DNA from: Deltaproteobacteria bacterium
GTDB lineage: Bacteria > Desulfobacterota > Binatia > DP-6
Reading direction: 5' to 3'
Assembly (NCBI GenBank): GCA_005879795.1
Contig: VBKJ01000146.1
Span: forward strand, 1 to 64,000
Length of the DNA: 64,000 nt
Position 1 is the stretch's first letter, and every line of letters begins with the position of its first letter. This document shows, one piece after another, positions 51,600 to 60,346 of this stretch. The notes beneath the pieces are model-generated. The model did no database searches, was not told the origin of the DNA, and was given only the letters and a program-made list of their open reading frames with translations. The position numbers and the translations under genes were made by a program.

Positions 51600-52982
51600 G
51601 TGGCCAAGCGACCCACCAAGCACGGCAACTTCCTGGAGGACTTCCGCCCCGGGCAGGTCTTCCGCCACAAGCGCGGCAAGACGATCACCGAGGGCCTCTT
51701 CGCCGTCTTCACGGACTTCTGCTTCACCACCAACGCCCTCGCCAAGAACCGGCGCTACGCCGAGGCGTACGGGTTCCGCGGCCTGGTCGCGCCACCCGGC
51801 CTGGTGATGAACGTCGTCTTCAGCCAGAGCGTGGAGGACGTCTCCGAGAACGGGCGCGCGAACCTCGAGTACATCGACATGCGCTTCGGCGCGCCGGTCT
51901 GCGTCGGTGACACGATCGAGGCGACGTCGACCGTCCTCGGCGTGAAGGCGTCGTCGCGCGAGCGCGACCGCGGCGTGGTGCACGTGCAGACCGTCGGGCG
52001 CAACCAGGATGGCGAGGTCGTCCTCGCCTACCAGCGCAAGGTGCAGGTGTGGAAGGGCGACCCCGAGACGCCCGTCGCCGAGGGCGAAGCGCCGGCGCGC
52101 GACATCCCCGTCGCGCTCACGCTCCCGCCCTACGACCCGCGCCGCGACTACCGCGCGCTCGCGCATCTCACCGGCGACGACACCTATCTCGAAGACTTCC
52201 AGGCGAGCGACGTGTTCGAGCACTCGCGCGGGCGCGTGATCACCACCGAGCACATTGCGCTCACGGGGATGCTCGACAACACCTCGCAGGTGCACTGCAA
52301 TCAGTGGATGATCGACCAGGATCCCGAGCGCTTCCTGGGCGGGCAGCTGATCGTCTACGGGGGCATCCCTTTCTCTCTCTGCCTCGGGCTCTCCTCGCCC
52401 GACGTCGCCGACAACGCGCTGGCCGACGTCCGCTACGCGACCGGGCGGCACACGGCGCCGGCGTTCGCGGGCGACACCGTCTTCGCCACCACCGAGATCC
52501 GCGGGGTGAGCGACCTGCCCGGCCGCCCCGATCTCGGCGTGCTCGACACCGTGCTCCGCGGCCACAAGTTCGTGCGCAAGGGCGGGGCGGCGGAGAAAGT
52601 CGAGATCTTCTACCTCGAGCGCGAGATCGAGCGCGACCGGCGCACCGTCTGGGACGGGGTGAAGAACGCGCTCGCCCTGAAGCACCTGGCGGCCGTCGCG
52701 ACCGGCGACGAGGTGCTCGTCTACCACACCGGCGAGGAGAGGGCCGTGGTCGGCATCGCGAAGGTCGTGCGCGGCGCGTACCCCGACCCGAAGCAGAAGG
52801 ACACGCGGCTCCTGATGGTCGACCTCCAGCCGGTCAAGCCCCTCGCGCGTCCGGTCGCACTCGGCGAGATGCGCGCGAACCGCAGGCTCGCCGGCTTCGA
52901 CCTCCTGCGGCTGCCGCGCCTCTCGGTGATGCCGGTGTCGGCCGAGCAGTGGGCGGCCATCATGGAGATGGCGCGGCGCTAG
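51600..52982 (+). CDS. Fusion: double MaoC hotdog (Mch-like hydratase) with C-terminal EVE domain
   Basis: 460 aa. Residues 10-150 and 190-345 are two MaoC hotdog domains matching mesaconyl-CoA hydratase/beta-methylmalyl-CoA dehydratase (NFLEDFRPGQV, GLVAPPGLVMNVVFSQSV, RFGAPVCVGDTIEATS, YLEDFQASDVFEHSRGRVIT, RHTAPAFAGDTVFATTEI). From about residue 348 (RRTVWDGVKNALALKHL, VLVYHTGEERAVVGIAKVV, AYPDPKQKD, LLRLPRLSVMPVSAEQW) it matches an EVE/PUA-like domain without its first ~22 residues (the KSEP block). The DNA junction lies near 52625-52645. MaoC acts on acyl-CoAs and EVE on modified bases, so this is either a chimera made by deletion or a novel protein. Confidence 0.85.
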   Translation: MAKRPTKHGNFLEDFRPGQVFRHKRGKTITEGLFAVFTDFCFTTNALAKNRRYAEAYGFRGLVAPPGLVMNVVFSQSVEDVSENGRANLEYIDMRFGAPVCVGDTIEATSTVLGVKASSRERDRGVVHVQTVGRNQDGEVVLAYQRKVQVWKGDPETPVAEGEAPARDIPVALTLPPYDPRRDYRALAHLTGDDTYLEDFQASDVFEHSRGRVITTEHIALTGMLDNTSQVHCNQWMIDQDPERFLGGQLIVYGGIPFSLCLGLSSPDVADNALADVRYATGRHTAPAFAGDTVFATTEIRGVSDLPGRPDLGVLDTVLRGHKFVRKGGAAEKVEIFYLEREIERDRRTVWDGVKNALALKHLAAVATGDEVLVYHTGEERAVVGIAKVVRGAYPDPKQKDTRLLMVDLQPVKPLARPVALGEMRANRRLAGFDLLRLPRLSVMPVSAEQWAAIMEMARR

Positions 52983-52986
52983 CTAG

Positions 52987-53355
52987 GTGCGTGCCGCGGG
53001 AATCGTGACCGGCGTCATCGGCCTCGCGCTCGCGGCGCGCAGCGGGCTTCTGCTCGCCGGCCGCGGCCGGCCGCGGCGCGGCCCGCGGCCCGCGTTCGTC
53101 CTGGCAGGGCCGTATCTCCGCACCCGCAACCCGCTCTACGCCGGGCTCGTGCTCGCGCTCGGGGGCGCCGCGCTGGCGGCCGCCTCGTGGGGCCTCGCGC
53201 TCGTCGCGCTCGCGGCCGGCGTGGGCGCACACCTCTGGGTGGTGCGGGTCGAGGAGCCGCGCCTCCAGGCGCGCTTCGGGGCGGCCTACGCCGAGTACCT
53301 GCGGCGCGTACCGCGCTGGATGCCGACGCTCAGGCGCGGCAGCCTGTCCGAGTAA
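52987..53355 (+). CDS. Isoprenylcysteine-carboxyl/phospholipid methyltransferase-like membrane protein
   Basis: 122 aa. Two to three membrane helices (GLALVALAAGVGAHLWVV) and the methyltransferase signature GPYLRTRNPLYAGLVL followed by VEEPRLQARFGAAYAEYLRRVPRWMP, as in short ICMT/PEMT-like enzymes. N-terminal half is shorter than usual. GTG at 52987, four bases after the MaoC-EVE stop. Confidence 0.75.
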   Translation: MRAAGIVTGVIGLALAARSGLLLAGRGRPRRGPRPAFVLAGPYLRTRNPLYAGLVLALGGAALAAASWGLALVALAAGVGAHLWVVRVEEPRLQARFGAAYAEYLRRVPRWMPTLRRGSLSE

Positions 53356-53922
53356 CCGGCGACCGCGAGGCGGCCACGGTCGTGCCGACGCTCTCCGAGC
53401 GCGGAACGAACTACCTCGAGCGACAGCGGCAAGCGCAGCGCCGAGCGAGGAGGTTAACAAGCACCGCCGCTCGAGTGGGGTGCGAGCAGGCCGCTCGCAG
53501 CCGCCCGGTCATTCGCCGCAGCCGGAGGGGTGCTCGGACAGGCTTCCGGGGCCGGCTACGGAGTCGGGAAGGGGTGGCGGCGCCGGCGGCGCCGCCACCC
53601 TCCCAGGGGGTTCACGGTCATCGCGTCCCATCCAGCCACGTCCACCGCCCAACCACACCCACCACGCCACAGCCCGGCGATCGACTCGTACCCATCCCGT
53701 CCGGTGCCATGCTCAGGAGCAGGTTCCGTGCCGGCCCCCGGGGCCGATGCCTCGGGTCCCGAAATCCAGCCGGGGCGCGGCCATGACGCGGGCCGCGTGG
53801 CACCTGCCCGGGCAGGCGAGCGTCGATCGACTGACGCTCCCGTTCGGCGCTGCACCGCAGGACCCCTTGCCCCGGAGGGCGCTGCCGCCGTAATTGTTCG
53901 CCACCCCAGGAGGAGGTGCCCC
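53356..53922. other. 567-bp interval without a gene; strong hairpin
   Basis: No convincing gene in any frame. At 53572-53600 a perfect 13-bp inverted repeat (GGGTGGCGGCGCC with GGCGCCGCCACCC) around a 3-base loop forms a very stable hairpin; no T-tract. Near the end AGGAGG (53909-53914) is the ribosome site of the next gene. The region could contain a promoter and untranslated leader for the alcohol dehydrogenase gene. Confidence 0.5.
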
Positions 53923-55011
53923 ATGCCGACCGCCCAGGCCGCCGTCCTGAACGCGGTCCGCGAGCCGCTCTCGGTCGAGCCGCTGGCCGTCCGCGACCCG
54001 CGCGACGGCGAGGTGCTCGTCCGCCTCGGCGCCAGCGGCGTGTGCCACAGCGACCTGCACGCCATCACCGGCGACCTGCCCATGCCGCTCCCCTGCGTGC
54101 TCGGCCACGAGGGCGCGGGCGTCGTCGAGGCGGTCGGGGCCGGCGTCCAGCGCGTCAAGCCGAAGGACCACGTGGTCCTCAACTGGGTGCCGTTCTGCGG
54201 CTCCTGCTGGTACTGCAACTCGGGCAACGCCTACCTGTGCGAGATGGGCTACGTGAAGGCGCTCGGCGCCGAGGTCTTCCGCCGCAACGGCACCAGCATC
54301 AGCCAGTTCGCGGGCATCGGATCGATGGCGGAGTTCACCGTCGTGGCGGAAACCGCCTGCATCCCGATCGACGCGGACGTGCCGCTCGACCGCGCCTGCC
54401 TGATCGGCTGCGGCGTGATGACCGGCGTCGGCGCGGTCATCAACACGGCACGCGTGCAGCCGGGGCAGTCGGTCGCCGTCTTCGGCGCGGGCGGCGTGGG
54501 CCTGAACGTCATTCAGGGCGCGGTGCTGGCGGGTGCGAACCCGATCATCGCCATCGATCTGAACGAGCGGAAGCTCGCGTTCGCCAGGCAGTTCGGCGCG
54601 ACACATGCCGTGAACGCCGGGTCGACGGACGCGGTGAACGCAATCCTCGATCTGACCGGGATGCGCGGCGCCGACTACGCCTTCGAGGTGATCGGCCGCC
54701 CCGAGGTGGTGACGCAGGCTTTCATGGCCGTGCGCCGTGGCGGGAAGGCGATCGTGGTGGGCGTGCCGCCGGCGACCGCGACGGTCTCGGTCCCCGGGAT
54801 GCTACTCCCGCTCGCCGAGAAGTCCCTGGTCGGCTCGCTCTACGGCTCGGCCAACATGGCGCGCGACGTCCCGCGCCTGATCGACCTCTACCGCGCCGGG
54901 AAGCTCAAACTCGACGAGCTCATCACCCGCCGCTACAAGATCGCCCAGGTGAGCGACGCGTTCACCGCGATGGAGAAGGGGGAGGTGGCGCGCGGCGTGA
55001 TCACGTTCTGA
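53923..55011 (+). CDS. Zn-dependent alcohol dehydrogenase (class-III-like MDR)
   Basis: 362 aa. Catalytic zinc: Cys in GVCHSDLH, GHEGAGVVEAVG (His-Glu), and later Cys in LIGCGVMTGVG. Structural-zinc Cys cluster in FCGSCWYCNSGNAYLC. Cofactor loop VFGAGGVGLNVIQGA and Asp in IAIDLNERK favour NAD. ATG 53923 with AGGAGG. Substrate not predictable; formaldehyde or longer alcohols are possible. DoxX follows 35 bp later. Confidence 0.92.
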   Translation: MPTAQAAVLNAVREPLSVEPLAVRDPRDGEVLVRLGASGVCHSDLHAITGDLPMPLPCVLGHEGAGVVEAVGAGVQRVKPKDHVVLNWVPFCGSCWYCNSGNAYLCEMGYVKALGAEVFRRNGTSISQFAGIGSMAEFTVVAETACIPIDADVPLDRACLIGCGVMTGVGAVINTARVQPGQSVAVFGAGGVGLNVIQGAVLAGANPIIAIDLNERKLAFARQFGATHAVNAGSTDAVNAILDLTGMRGADYAFEVIGRPEVVTQAFMAVRRGGKAIVVGVPPATATVSVPGMLLPLAEKSLVGSLYGSANMARDVPRLIDLYRAGKLKLDELITRRYKIAQVSDAFTAMEKGEVARGVITF

Positions 55012-55046
55012 CGGCGCCGTTCCCCCGGACGGCGGAGGAGGCTCGC

Positions 55047-55487
55047 ATGGCACGCCTGGGACCGTTCGTCATCCGGCTCGCGCTGGGGGTGATCTTCTTC
55101 GCGCACGGGGCGCAGAAGATGCTCGGCTGGTGGGGTGGCGCGGGGTTCAGCGGCACGGTCGAGGCCTTCACCAAGCAGGGCATGCCGGCACCCATGGCGA
55201 TGCTCGTGATCGCGGCCGAGTTCTTCGGCGGCCTGGGCGTCTTCTTCGGTTGTCTCACACGCCTCGCCGCCTTCGGGATCGCGGCCGTCATGACCGGCGC
55301 AATCTTCCTGGTGCACATCCAGAACGGCTTCTTCCTGAACTGGTTCAACGTGCCGGGAAAGGGTCACGGCTTCGAGTGCAACCTGGGCTATCTCGCGATG
55401 GCCGCGTCGCTCATGCTGACCGGCGCGGGACCGGTCTCGATCGACGCGCTCCGGGGTGGGAAGCGGACCGACCTGGACGCCGGGTGA
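55047..55487 (+). CDS. DoxX-family membrane protein
   Basis: 146 aa with four membrane helices. The family signature FFAHGAQKMLGWWGG and GFSGTVEAFTKQGMPAPMAM is present. DoxX proteins are linked to redox stress or quinone-related functions, not firmly defined. ATG 55047 with GGAGGAG. Same strand as the alcohol dehydrogenase. Confidence 0.9.
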   Translation: MARLGPFVIRLALGVIFFAHGAQKMLGWWGGAGFSGTVEAFTKQGMPAPMAMLVIAAEFFGGLGVFFGCLTRLAAFGIAAVMTGAIFLVHIQNGFFLNWFNVPGKGHGFECNLGYLAMAASLMLTGAGPVSIDALRGGKRTDLDAG

Positions 55488-55638
55488 GAGCGCGCGTCGC
55501 GAGCGGCCTTGCCGCCGCGACGTTCGCGGGTGGCGTGTCCCGCGGCGCGGGGCATCGACCTGGCTGATCGGCGAGCGGCGCGCCCGTGACTTACCTTGCG
55601 ACAGCGGTAGCGCCTGGCTAAACGTTACGCCGGCCCCG

Positions 55639-57009
55639 ATGACCGACTTCCACGCCAGCGCACAGGCGGTCCCGATCGAGTCGGTCGACCAGCTCGTCGA
55701 GCAGTTCCACGGCGCGGGCAAGCCGCGCGAGCGCTGGAGGATCGGCACCGAGTACGAGAAGGTCGCGGTCGAGCGCGCCACCGGTAGGGCGGCACCCTTC
55801 TCCGGCCCGCACGGCATCGAGGCCGTGCTGCGCGGGCTCGCCGAGCGCTACGGCTGGGAGCCCAAGGAGGAGGACGGGCGCGTGGTCGCCCTCGTGCGCG
55901 AGGGCGCGTCGATCACTCTCGAGCCGGGGGCGCAGCTCGAGCTCTCGGGCGAGCAGTGCCCGACCATCCACTGCACGCAGGAGGAGCTCGCCACCCACGT
56001 GCGCGAGGTGGTGAGCGTCGGGAGCGAGCTCGGCATCGCGTTCCTCGGTCTCGGCATGCAGCCGATGAGCCCGCCCGACGAGATCGAGTGGGTGCCGAAG
56101 CAGCGCTACCGCATCATGGGCCCGTACATGACGCACGTGGGCACGCTCGGCCAGCGCATGATGAAGCAGACGGCCACGGTGCAGGCCAACATCGACTATG
56201 GCGACGAGCGGGACGCGATGCTGAAGCTGCGCGTCGGCATGGGGATCGCGCCGCTCGTGAACGCCATGTTCGCCAACTCCTCGATCTCCGATGGCCGCTT
56301 GAACGGCTACATGAGCTTCCGGGGCCACATCTGGACCGAGACCGATCCCGCGCGCTGCGGGCTCCTGCCCTTCGTCTTCCGGGAGGGCGCGAGCTTCGCC
56401 GACTACGTCGAGTGGGCGCTCGCCGTGCCCCTCTATTTCATCCTGCGCGGCGGCCGCTACCGGACCGAGGTGACCGGCATCCCGTTCCGCCGCTTCCTGA
56501 CCGAGGGCGCAGCCGGGGAGCGCGCGACCCTCGACGACTGGAACCTGCACCTGACCACGCTCTTCCCCGAGGTGCGGCTCAAGGGCTACATCGAGGTGCG
56601 CTCCGCCGACAGCCAGCCGCCCGAGCGCATGCTCGCGCTGCCCGCGCTGGTGAAGGGCGTGTTCTACACCCAGGACTGCCTCGAGGCCGCCTGGGACCTG
56701 GTCAAGCGCTGGACCTTCGCGGAGCGCCTCGAGCTCTGGCGCGACGTCCACCGCGAGGCGCTGCTCGCGCGCTTCAAGGGTGTCAAGGTGATCGAGCTCG
56801 CCCGCGAGCTCTACGCGATCGGCGAGGAGGGGCTCCGCCGCCAGCAGGCCCTCGACCGTGCCGGGCGCGACGAGCGCGTCTACCTCGAGCGGATGGGCGA
56901 GCAGCTCGCGATCGGCCGTTCCCCGGCCCGGGTCATCGCCGAGAAGTGGAGCGGTGTATGGGACCGCCGGGTGGAGCGGCTGATCGAGTTCGCGGAATAC
57001 AGGGGCTGA
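55639..57009 (+). CDS. gshA: Glutamate-cysteine ligase (plant-type/GCS2)
   Basis: 456 aa. First step of glutathione synthesis. Family motifs: RIGTEYEKVAVER, LELSGEQCPTIHCTQEEL (quoted in part), GPYMTHVGTLG, MMKQTATVQANIDYG, MFANSSISDGRLNGYMSFR and EVRSADSQPPERM. This is the proteobacterial/plant-type ligase also related to EgtA. ATG 55639. Consistent with gloB at 11367. Confidence 0.92.
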   Translation: MTDFHASAQAVPIESVDQLVEQFHGAGKPRERWRIGTEYEKVAVERATGRAAPFSGPHGIEAVLRGLAERYGWEPKEEDGRVVALVREGASITLEPGAQLELSGEQCPTIHCTQEELATHVREVVSVGSELGIAFLGLGMQPMSPPDEIEWVPKQRYRIMGPYMTHVGTLGQRMMKQTATVQANIDYGDERDAMLKLRVGMGIAPLVNAMFANSSISDGRLNGYMSFRGHIWTETDPARCGLLPFVFREGASFADYVEWALAVPLYFILRGGRYRTEVTGIPFRRFLTEGAAGERATLDDWNLHLTTLFPEVRLKGYIEVRSADSQPPERMLALPALVKGVFYTQDCLEAAWDLVKRWTFAERLELWRDVHREALLARFKGVKVIELARELYAIGEEGLRRQQALDRAGRDERVYLERMGEQLAIGRSPARVIAEKWSGVWDRRVERLIEFAEYRG

Positions 57010-57162
57010 CGCCGGGCAAATGCGCCGGGGTCGCAGGGCCTCGGAGCCAGGCGGGGCCGCGATCGTGGGACTCGCTGGCGCTGCTGGCCGGGCCGAAGGG
57101 CCTCACGGGTTGACTTTCGCCATTTATTCGCCTACGAGAACGTGCCGGGAAAGAGGGGAATC

Positions 57163-57882
57163 ATGCGGGCGGCGGCGAAGGCTGGATGGGCGGCGGTCGA
57201 GCTCGAGCTGGCGCCGGCGGTGACGATCCCCTTCCTCGGCACCGTGGCGGCGGGCATGCCCCTCCGCGCCTTCCCGGTCGAAGGCGCCCTCGAGCTGCCC
57301 GCGGCGCTCTGGGGCGGGCGCAAGGTCTTCGTGCTCCGCGCGCGCGGCTCCTCGATGATCGACGAGGGCATCCGCGACGGCGACTACCTGATCATCGCGC
57401 CGCGCAAGACGGCCGAGGTCGGGCAGACGGTGATAGCGGAGGCCGAGGGTGGCGTCACCGTGAAGCGCCTCGGCGGGGAAAGGGACGAGCGGCTTCGCCT
57501 CGAGCCCGCCAACGTCGAGATGCTGCCGCTCGTGGTCGCCGCGGAGCGCGTGCGCATCGTGGGCGTCGTGGTGGGCGTCCTTCGCCGGCGGGGATTCCGC
57601 ACGCCGGCTCCGATCCGTCCGCGCGCGGCCGCGGGCGGCGGCGACGGGCGGACGCTCGACCTGGCGCTGCGGGTGATCGAGCAGCGGGTGGGCGAGGCGG
57701 AGGCGCTCGGCGCCGCACGCGCCGGGCGGCCCGGCGCGCGGCTTCGCGAGCTCGCGCGCAACCTGCGCGCGCTGCGCGACTGCTACCTCGAGACGACGGC
57801 GCCGCGGCTCCGCGCGGCGCTCTTGCGCGAGGCGGGCGAGATCATCCGCCGCCTGCGCCGGTTCGGCGCCGAACGAAGCTGA
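57163..57882 (+). CDS. LexA-like S24 peptidase without the N-terminal HTH
   Basis: 239 aa from ATG 57163, supported by AGAGGGG upstream. Residues 20-140 match the LexA/S24 self-cleaving domain: cleavage-type Ala-Gly in FLGTVAAGMPL, nucleophile Ser in RGSSMIDEGIRDGDYLII and the Lys in VTVKRLGG. The usual 70-residue DNA-binding domain is missing; the protein starts at what would be the linker. It has instead a C-terminal helical extension of about 80 residues (LDLALRVIEQRVGEAEAL, RELARNLRALRDCYLE). TTGACT at 57111-57116 is a possible -35. Function is unknown; it could be UmuD-like or bind LexA-type partners. Confidence 0.8.
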   Translation: MRAAAKAGWAAVELELAPAVTIPFLGTVAAGMPLRAFPVEGALELPAALWGGRKVFVLRARGSSMIDEGIRDGDYLIIAPRKTAEVGQTVIAEAEGGVTVKRLGGERDERLRLEPANVEMLPLVVAAERVRIVGVVVGVLRRRGFRTPAPIRPRAAAGGGDGRTLDLALRVIEQRVGEAEALGAARAGRPGARLRELARNLRALRDCYLETTAPRLRAALLREAGEIIRRLRRFGAERS

Positions 57883-57943
57883 CGCGGGGGCGCACGCGCG
57901 CGATCGGCTTGACTGCCCAGGACCTTTACGGTTTCCTCGCGCG

Positions 57944-59173
57944 GTGTCGCGCCTCGCATCGTCCGGCCGCTCGCCCCTCGTCGTCCTCTTCCTGACCGTC
58001 TTCATCGATCTCATGGGCTTCGGGATCGTGATCCCGCTCCTCCCCATCTACGCGGAGCAGATGAAGGCGACGCCGTTCACCGCCGGCGTGCTGATCGCGG
58101 TGTACTCGCTCATGCAGCTCATCTTCGCGCCGGTGTGGGGGCGCGTTTCGGACGACATCGGGCGGCGACCCGTCCTGCTCTTGTGCCTGGCGGGGTCGGC
58201 GATGAGCTATCTTTTGCTCGCCGCCGCGTGGCGGCTCGAGGTGCTCTTCCTGGCACGCGTGCTCGCCGGTGTGGCGGGCGCGAGCATCCCGGTCGCGCAG
58301 GCGTACATCGCCGACGTTACCGGCCCGGGCGAGCGCGCGCGAGGCATGGGGCTCATCGGCGCGGCCTTCGGGCTCGGGATGGTGATCGGGCCGGCGCTGG
58401 GCGGCGGGCTCTCGCTCCTCGGACCGCGGGTCCCCGAAGGCTTCGCTGCCGGGCTCTGTCTGGCCAACGTGCTGGTGGCCGTCTACCGCCTGCCCGAGTC
58501 GCTGCCGCGCTCTGTGCGCCGGCCGGCGCCTTTCCGTCATCCACTGTCGCTCGCCTCCCTCCGGGACGCGCTGGCTCGGCCCGGTGCGGCCGCCCTGCTC
58601 GCGGTCTTCTTCCTCGTGACCCTCGGCTTTGCGATCCTCGAGGGGACGTTCTCTCTCGCGGCGACCGACCGCCGCTACTACGGCTACAGCCAGGCACAGG
58701 TAGCCGGCCTCTGGCTCTACATGGGTGTCGTGGCGGTCGTCGTCCAGGGCTGGCTGGTGGGCCGTCTCGCCCAGCGGCTGCCGGAACGGGCGCTGGTTGT
58801 CCTGGGCACCGCCGCGCTGGGCCTGGGGTTTCTCTGGATATCCTTCGCGGGGCCGGCGGTCGGGCTGCTCGCGGCGCTGGCGCTCGTGGTGGGGGGGCAG
58901 GGCCTCGCCGGCCCCTCGCTCTCGAGCCTCATCTCGAAGACGGTCGAGAAATCAGTGCACGGCGAGGCGCTCGGAGTTTCGCAGTCGCTGTCGGCGGGTG
59001 CGCGCGTGCTCGGGCCGGCGGGCGGTGGCCTCATCTTCGACCGCTTCGAGGTCTCGGCCACCTACCTCGCCGCCGCGGCCTGCGCCGCGGCTGCCCTCGG
59101 TCTCTCGCTAACGCGGGTGCGCCCCGTCCGCCAGGAGGAAGGGGAGGTCATGCGCGTCCGCAGATCGGTATAG
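57944..59173 (+). CDS. MFS transporter (TetA/multidrug-type)
   Basis: 409 aa with about 12 hydrophobic helices. The loop motif GRVSDDIGRRPVLL after helix 2 (G-x-x-x-D-x-x-G-R-R) and DLMGFGIVIPLLP in helix 1 are typical of the DHA1 drug-efflux group, and motif C-like GPALGGGLS in helix 5 supports an antiporter. GTG start 57944. Substrate unknown. Does not overlap neighbours. Confidence 0.88.
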   Translation: MSRLASSGRSPLVVLFLTVFIDLMGFGIVIPLLPIYAEQMKATPFTAGVLIAVYSLMQLIFAPVWGRVSDDIGRRPVLLLCLAGSAMSYLLLAAAWRLEVLFLARVLAGVAGASIPVAQAYIADVTGPGERARGMGLIGAAFGLGMVIGPALGGGLSLLGPRVPEGFAAGLCLANVLVAVYRLPESLPRSVRRPAPFRHPLSLASLRDALARPGAAALLAVFFLVTLGFAILEGTFSLAATDRRYYGYSQAQVAGLWLYMGVVAVVVQGWLVGRLAQRLPERALVVLGTAALGLGFLWISFAGPAVGLLAALALVVGGQGLAGPSLSSLISKTVEKSVHGEALGVSQSLSAGARVLGPAGGGLIFDRFEVSATYLAAAACAAAALGLSLTRVRPVRQEEGEVMRVRRSV

Positions 59174-59510
59174 CAAGTCTCGAGCCGACGCCGGAACCTC
59201 GTGCTGGGCCTGCTCGCCCATTCAATTGTGAGTGGCGCCGGGCACCGGTCCCGGACGGAGGAGGGCGGTCGTCGGCTTCACCGCCGCTCCCTCTCGAAAG
59301 CCGGTCCCCCCGGACGGCGCCCCGGCGAGCCGTGGCGTGGCCGAGGAAATCCTTGCCTTTCTCGTCGCCCTCGGATAAGAGGCGCTAACTTCTTTACGCA
59401 GGTTTTTTCATGCCGGAGGTGGTTCTTTTGCAACTCGGGGGCATGGTAGTGGTGGGCCGACGTCGCCCGTCCGGTCGGGGGCGCTCGGTGCCCGCGGGAG
59501 GGGGAGGAAG
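59174..59510. other. 337-bp interval before paralogue B; shared leader element
   Basis: No gene seen. From 59394 it contains TTACGCAGG...TTTCATGCCGG, resembling the reverse strand at 17762-17725 (TTACGCCG...TTTCATGCGACGG) before paralogue A. The distance from TTACGC to the start codon is 117 and 114 bases, and both have a GCATGG farther down. This may be a common regulatory site. T-run GTTTTTTC at 59403-59410. Confidence 0.4.
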
Positions 59511-59933
59511 ATGGTTGCAAAAGGAAAGCGTGGCTTCTCGGCCGGACATGATCGGCTAGCCGGCCTGTTCGAGCCGGACGTCCTCCTGCCTGCGCAGTTC
59601 TTCGCGGCCTTCCGGCGCGAGGGCGGGCTCGAGCGCGAGCGCCTCCTGATGCTGGCCGTCCTCGAGGACGCCATCGACTGCTACCAGAAGTACGCGCACG
59701 CGCGGGATCCCCGCGGCCGTCAGATGTACGAAGAGGCGCGCGAGTGGGTCACGTCCGAGGACCGCGCCTGGCTCTTCTCCTTCGAGAACATCTGCGACAC
59801 GCTCGAGATCAACGCCGAGTACGTGCGCCGCGGGCTGAGGGACTGGCGCGAGAAGAACCAACAGGGCCGCCGTCCCCCGGTGCTGGTCACGCCCGAGGCG
59901 GCGCCCGCCGACCTGCGCAAGGCGACGGCGTAG
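59511..59933 (+). CDS. Unrecognised helical protein B; paralogue of the gene at 17196
   Basis: 140 aa from ATG 59511, with GGAGGAAG upstream. Same architecture as paralogue A: LLPAQFFAAFRREGG, LMLAVLEDAIDCYQKYAHA, YEEAREWVTSEDRAWLFSFE, and a putative HTH in NICDTLEINAEYVRRGLRDW. The most conserved parts are LMLAVLEDA and F-S-F-E-x-I-C. N- and C-terminal tails differ. DNA-binding is suggested by the HTH-like spacing, not shown. Converges on yjbQ. Confidence 0.75.
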   Translation: MVAKGKRGFSAGHDRLAGLFEPDVLLPAQFFAAFRREGGLERERLLMLAVLEDAIDCYQKYAHARDPRGRQMYEEAREWVTSEDRAWLFSFENICDTLEINAEYVRRGLRDWREKNQQGRRPPVLVTPEAAPADLRKATA

Positions 59934-59950
59934 ACCGCCCGGCGCAGGTC

Positions 59951-60346
59951 TCAAACGACGGTCACCACGACGCGGCGGTCGCGTGGGCCGTCGAGTTCGA
60001 CCAGCATCACCGCCTGCCAGGTGCCGAGGCAGAGCTTCCCGGCGCGCACCGGGATGGTTTCGCCCGGCCCGAGGATGGCTGCCTGGATGTGCGAGGCGCC
60101 GTTGCCGTCGACCCTGTCGTGGCGCCACACGCCGGCCGGGATCAGCCGGTCGAGCGCGTCGAGCACGTCCACGCACACGTTGGGGTCGTCGTTCTCGTTG
60201 ATCACGATCGCCGCCGTGGCGTGCGGCGTGTAGACGCTGCAGAGCCCCTCGGCCGTGTCGGCCCGGGCGACGATCGCCGCCACGCGGGCGGTGAGATCAA
60301 TCATCTCCCGCTTCGTGGTCGTCCGTATGCGAAACTCGGTCAGCAT
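59951..60346 (-). CDS. YjbQ family protein (UPF0047)
   Basis: 131 aa from ATG 60346 (a GTG at 60367 is also possible). Small single-domain protein with metal-binding-type His motifs: VYTPHATAAIVINEND and HIQAAILGPGETIPV, LCLGTWQAVMLVELDGPR, the UPF0047 signature. Thiamine-phosphate synthase activity has been reported for members. It overlaps the L,D-transpeptidase gene's 3' end by about 50 bp on the same strand. Confidence 0.9.
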   Translation of the reverse strand: MLTEFRIRTTTKREMIDLTARVAAIVARADTAEGLCSVYTPHATAAIVINENDDPNVCVDVLDALDRLIPAGVWRHDRVDGNGASHIQAAILGPGETIPVRAGKLCLGTWQAVMLVELDGPRDRRVVVTVV

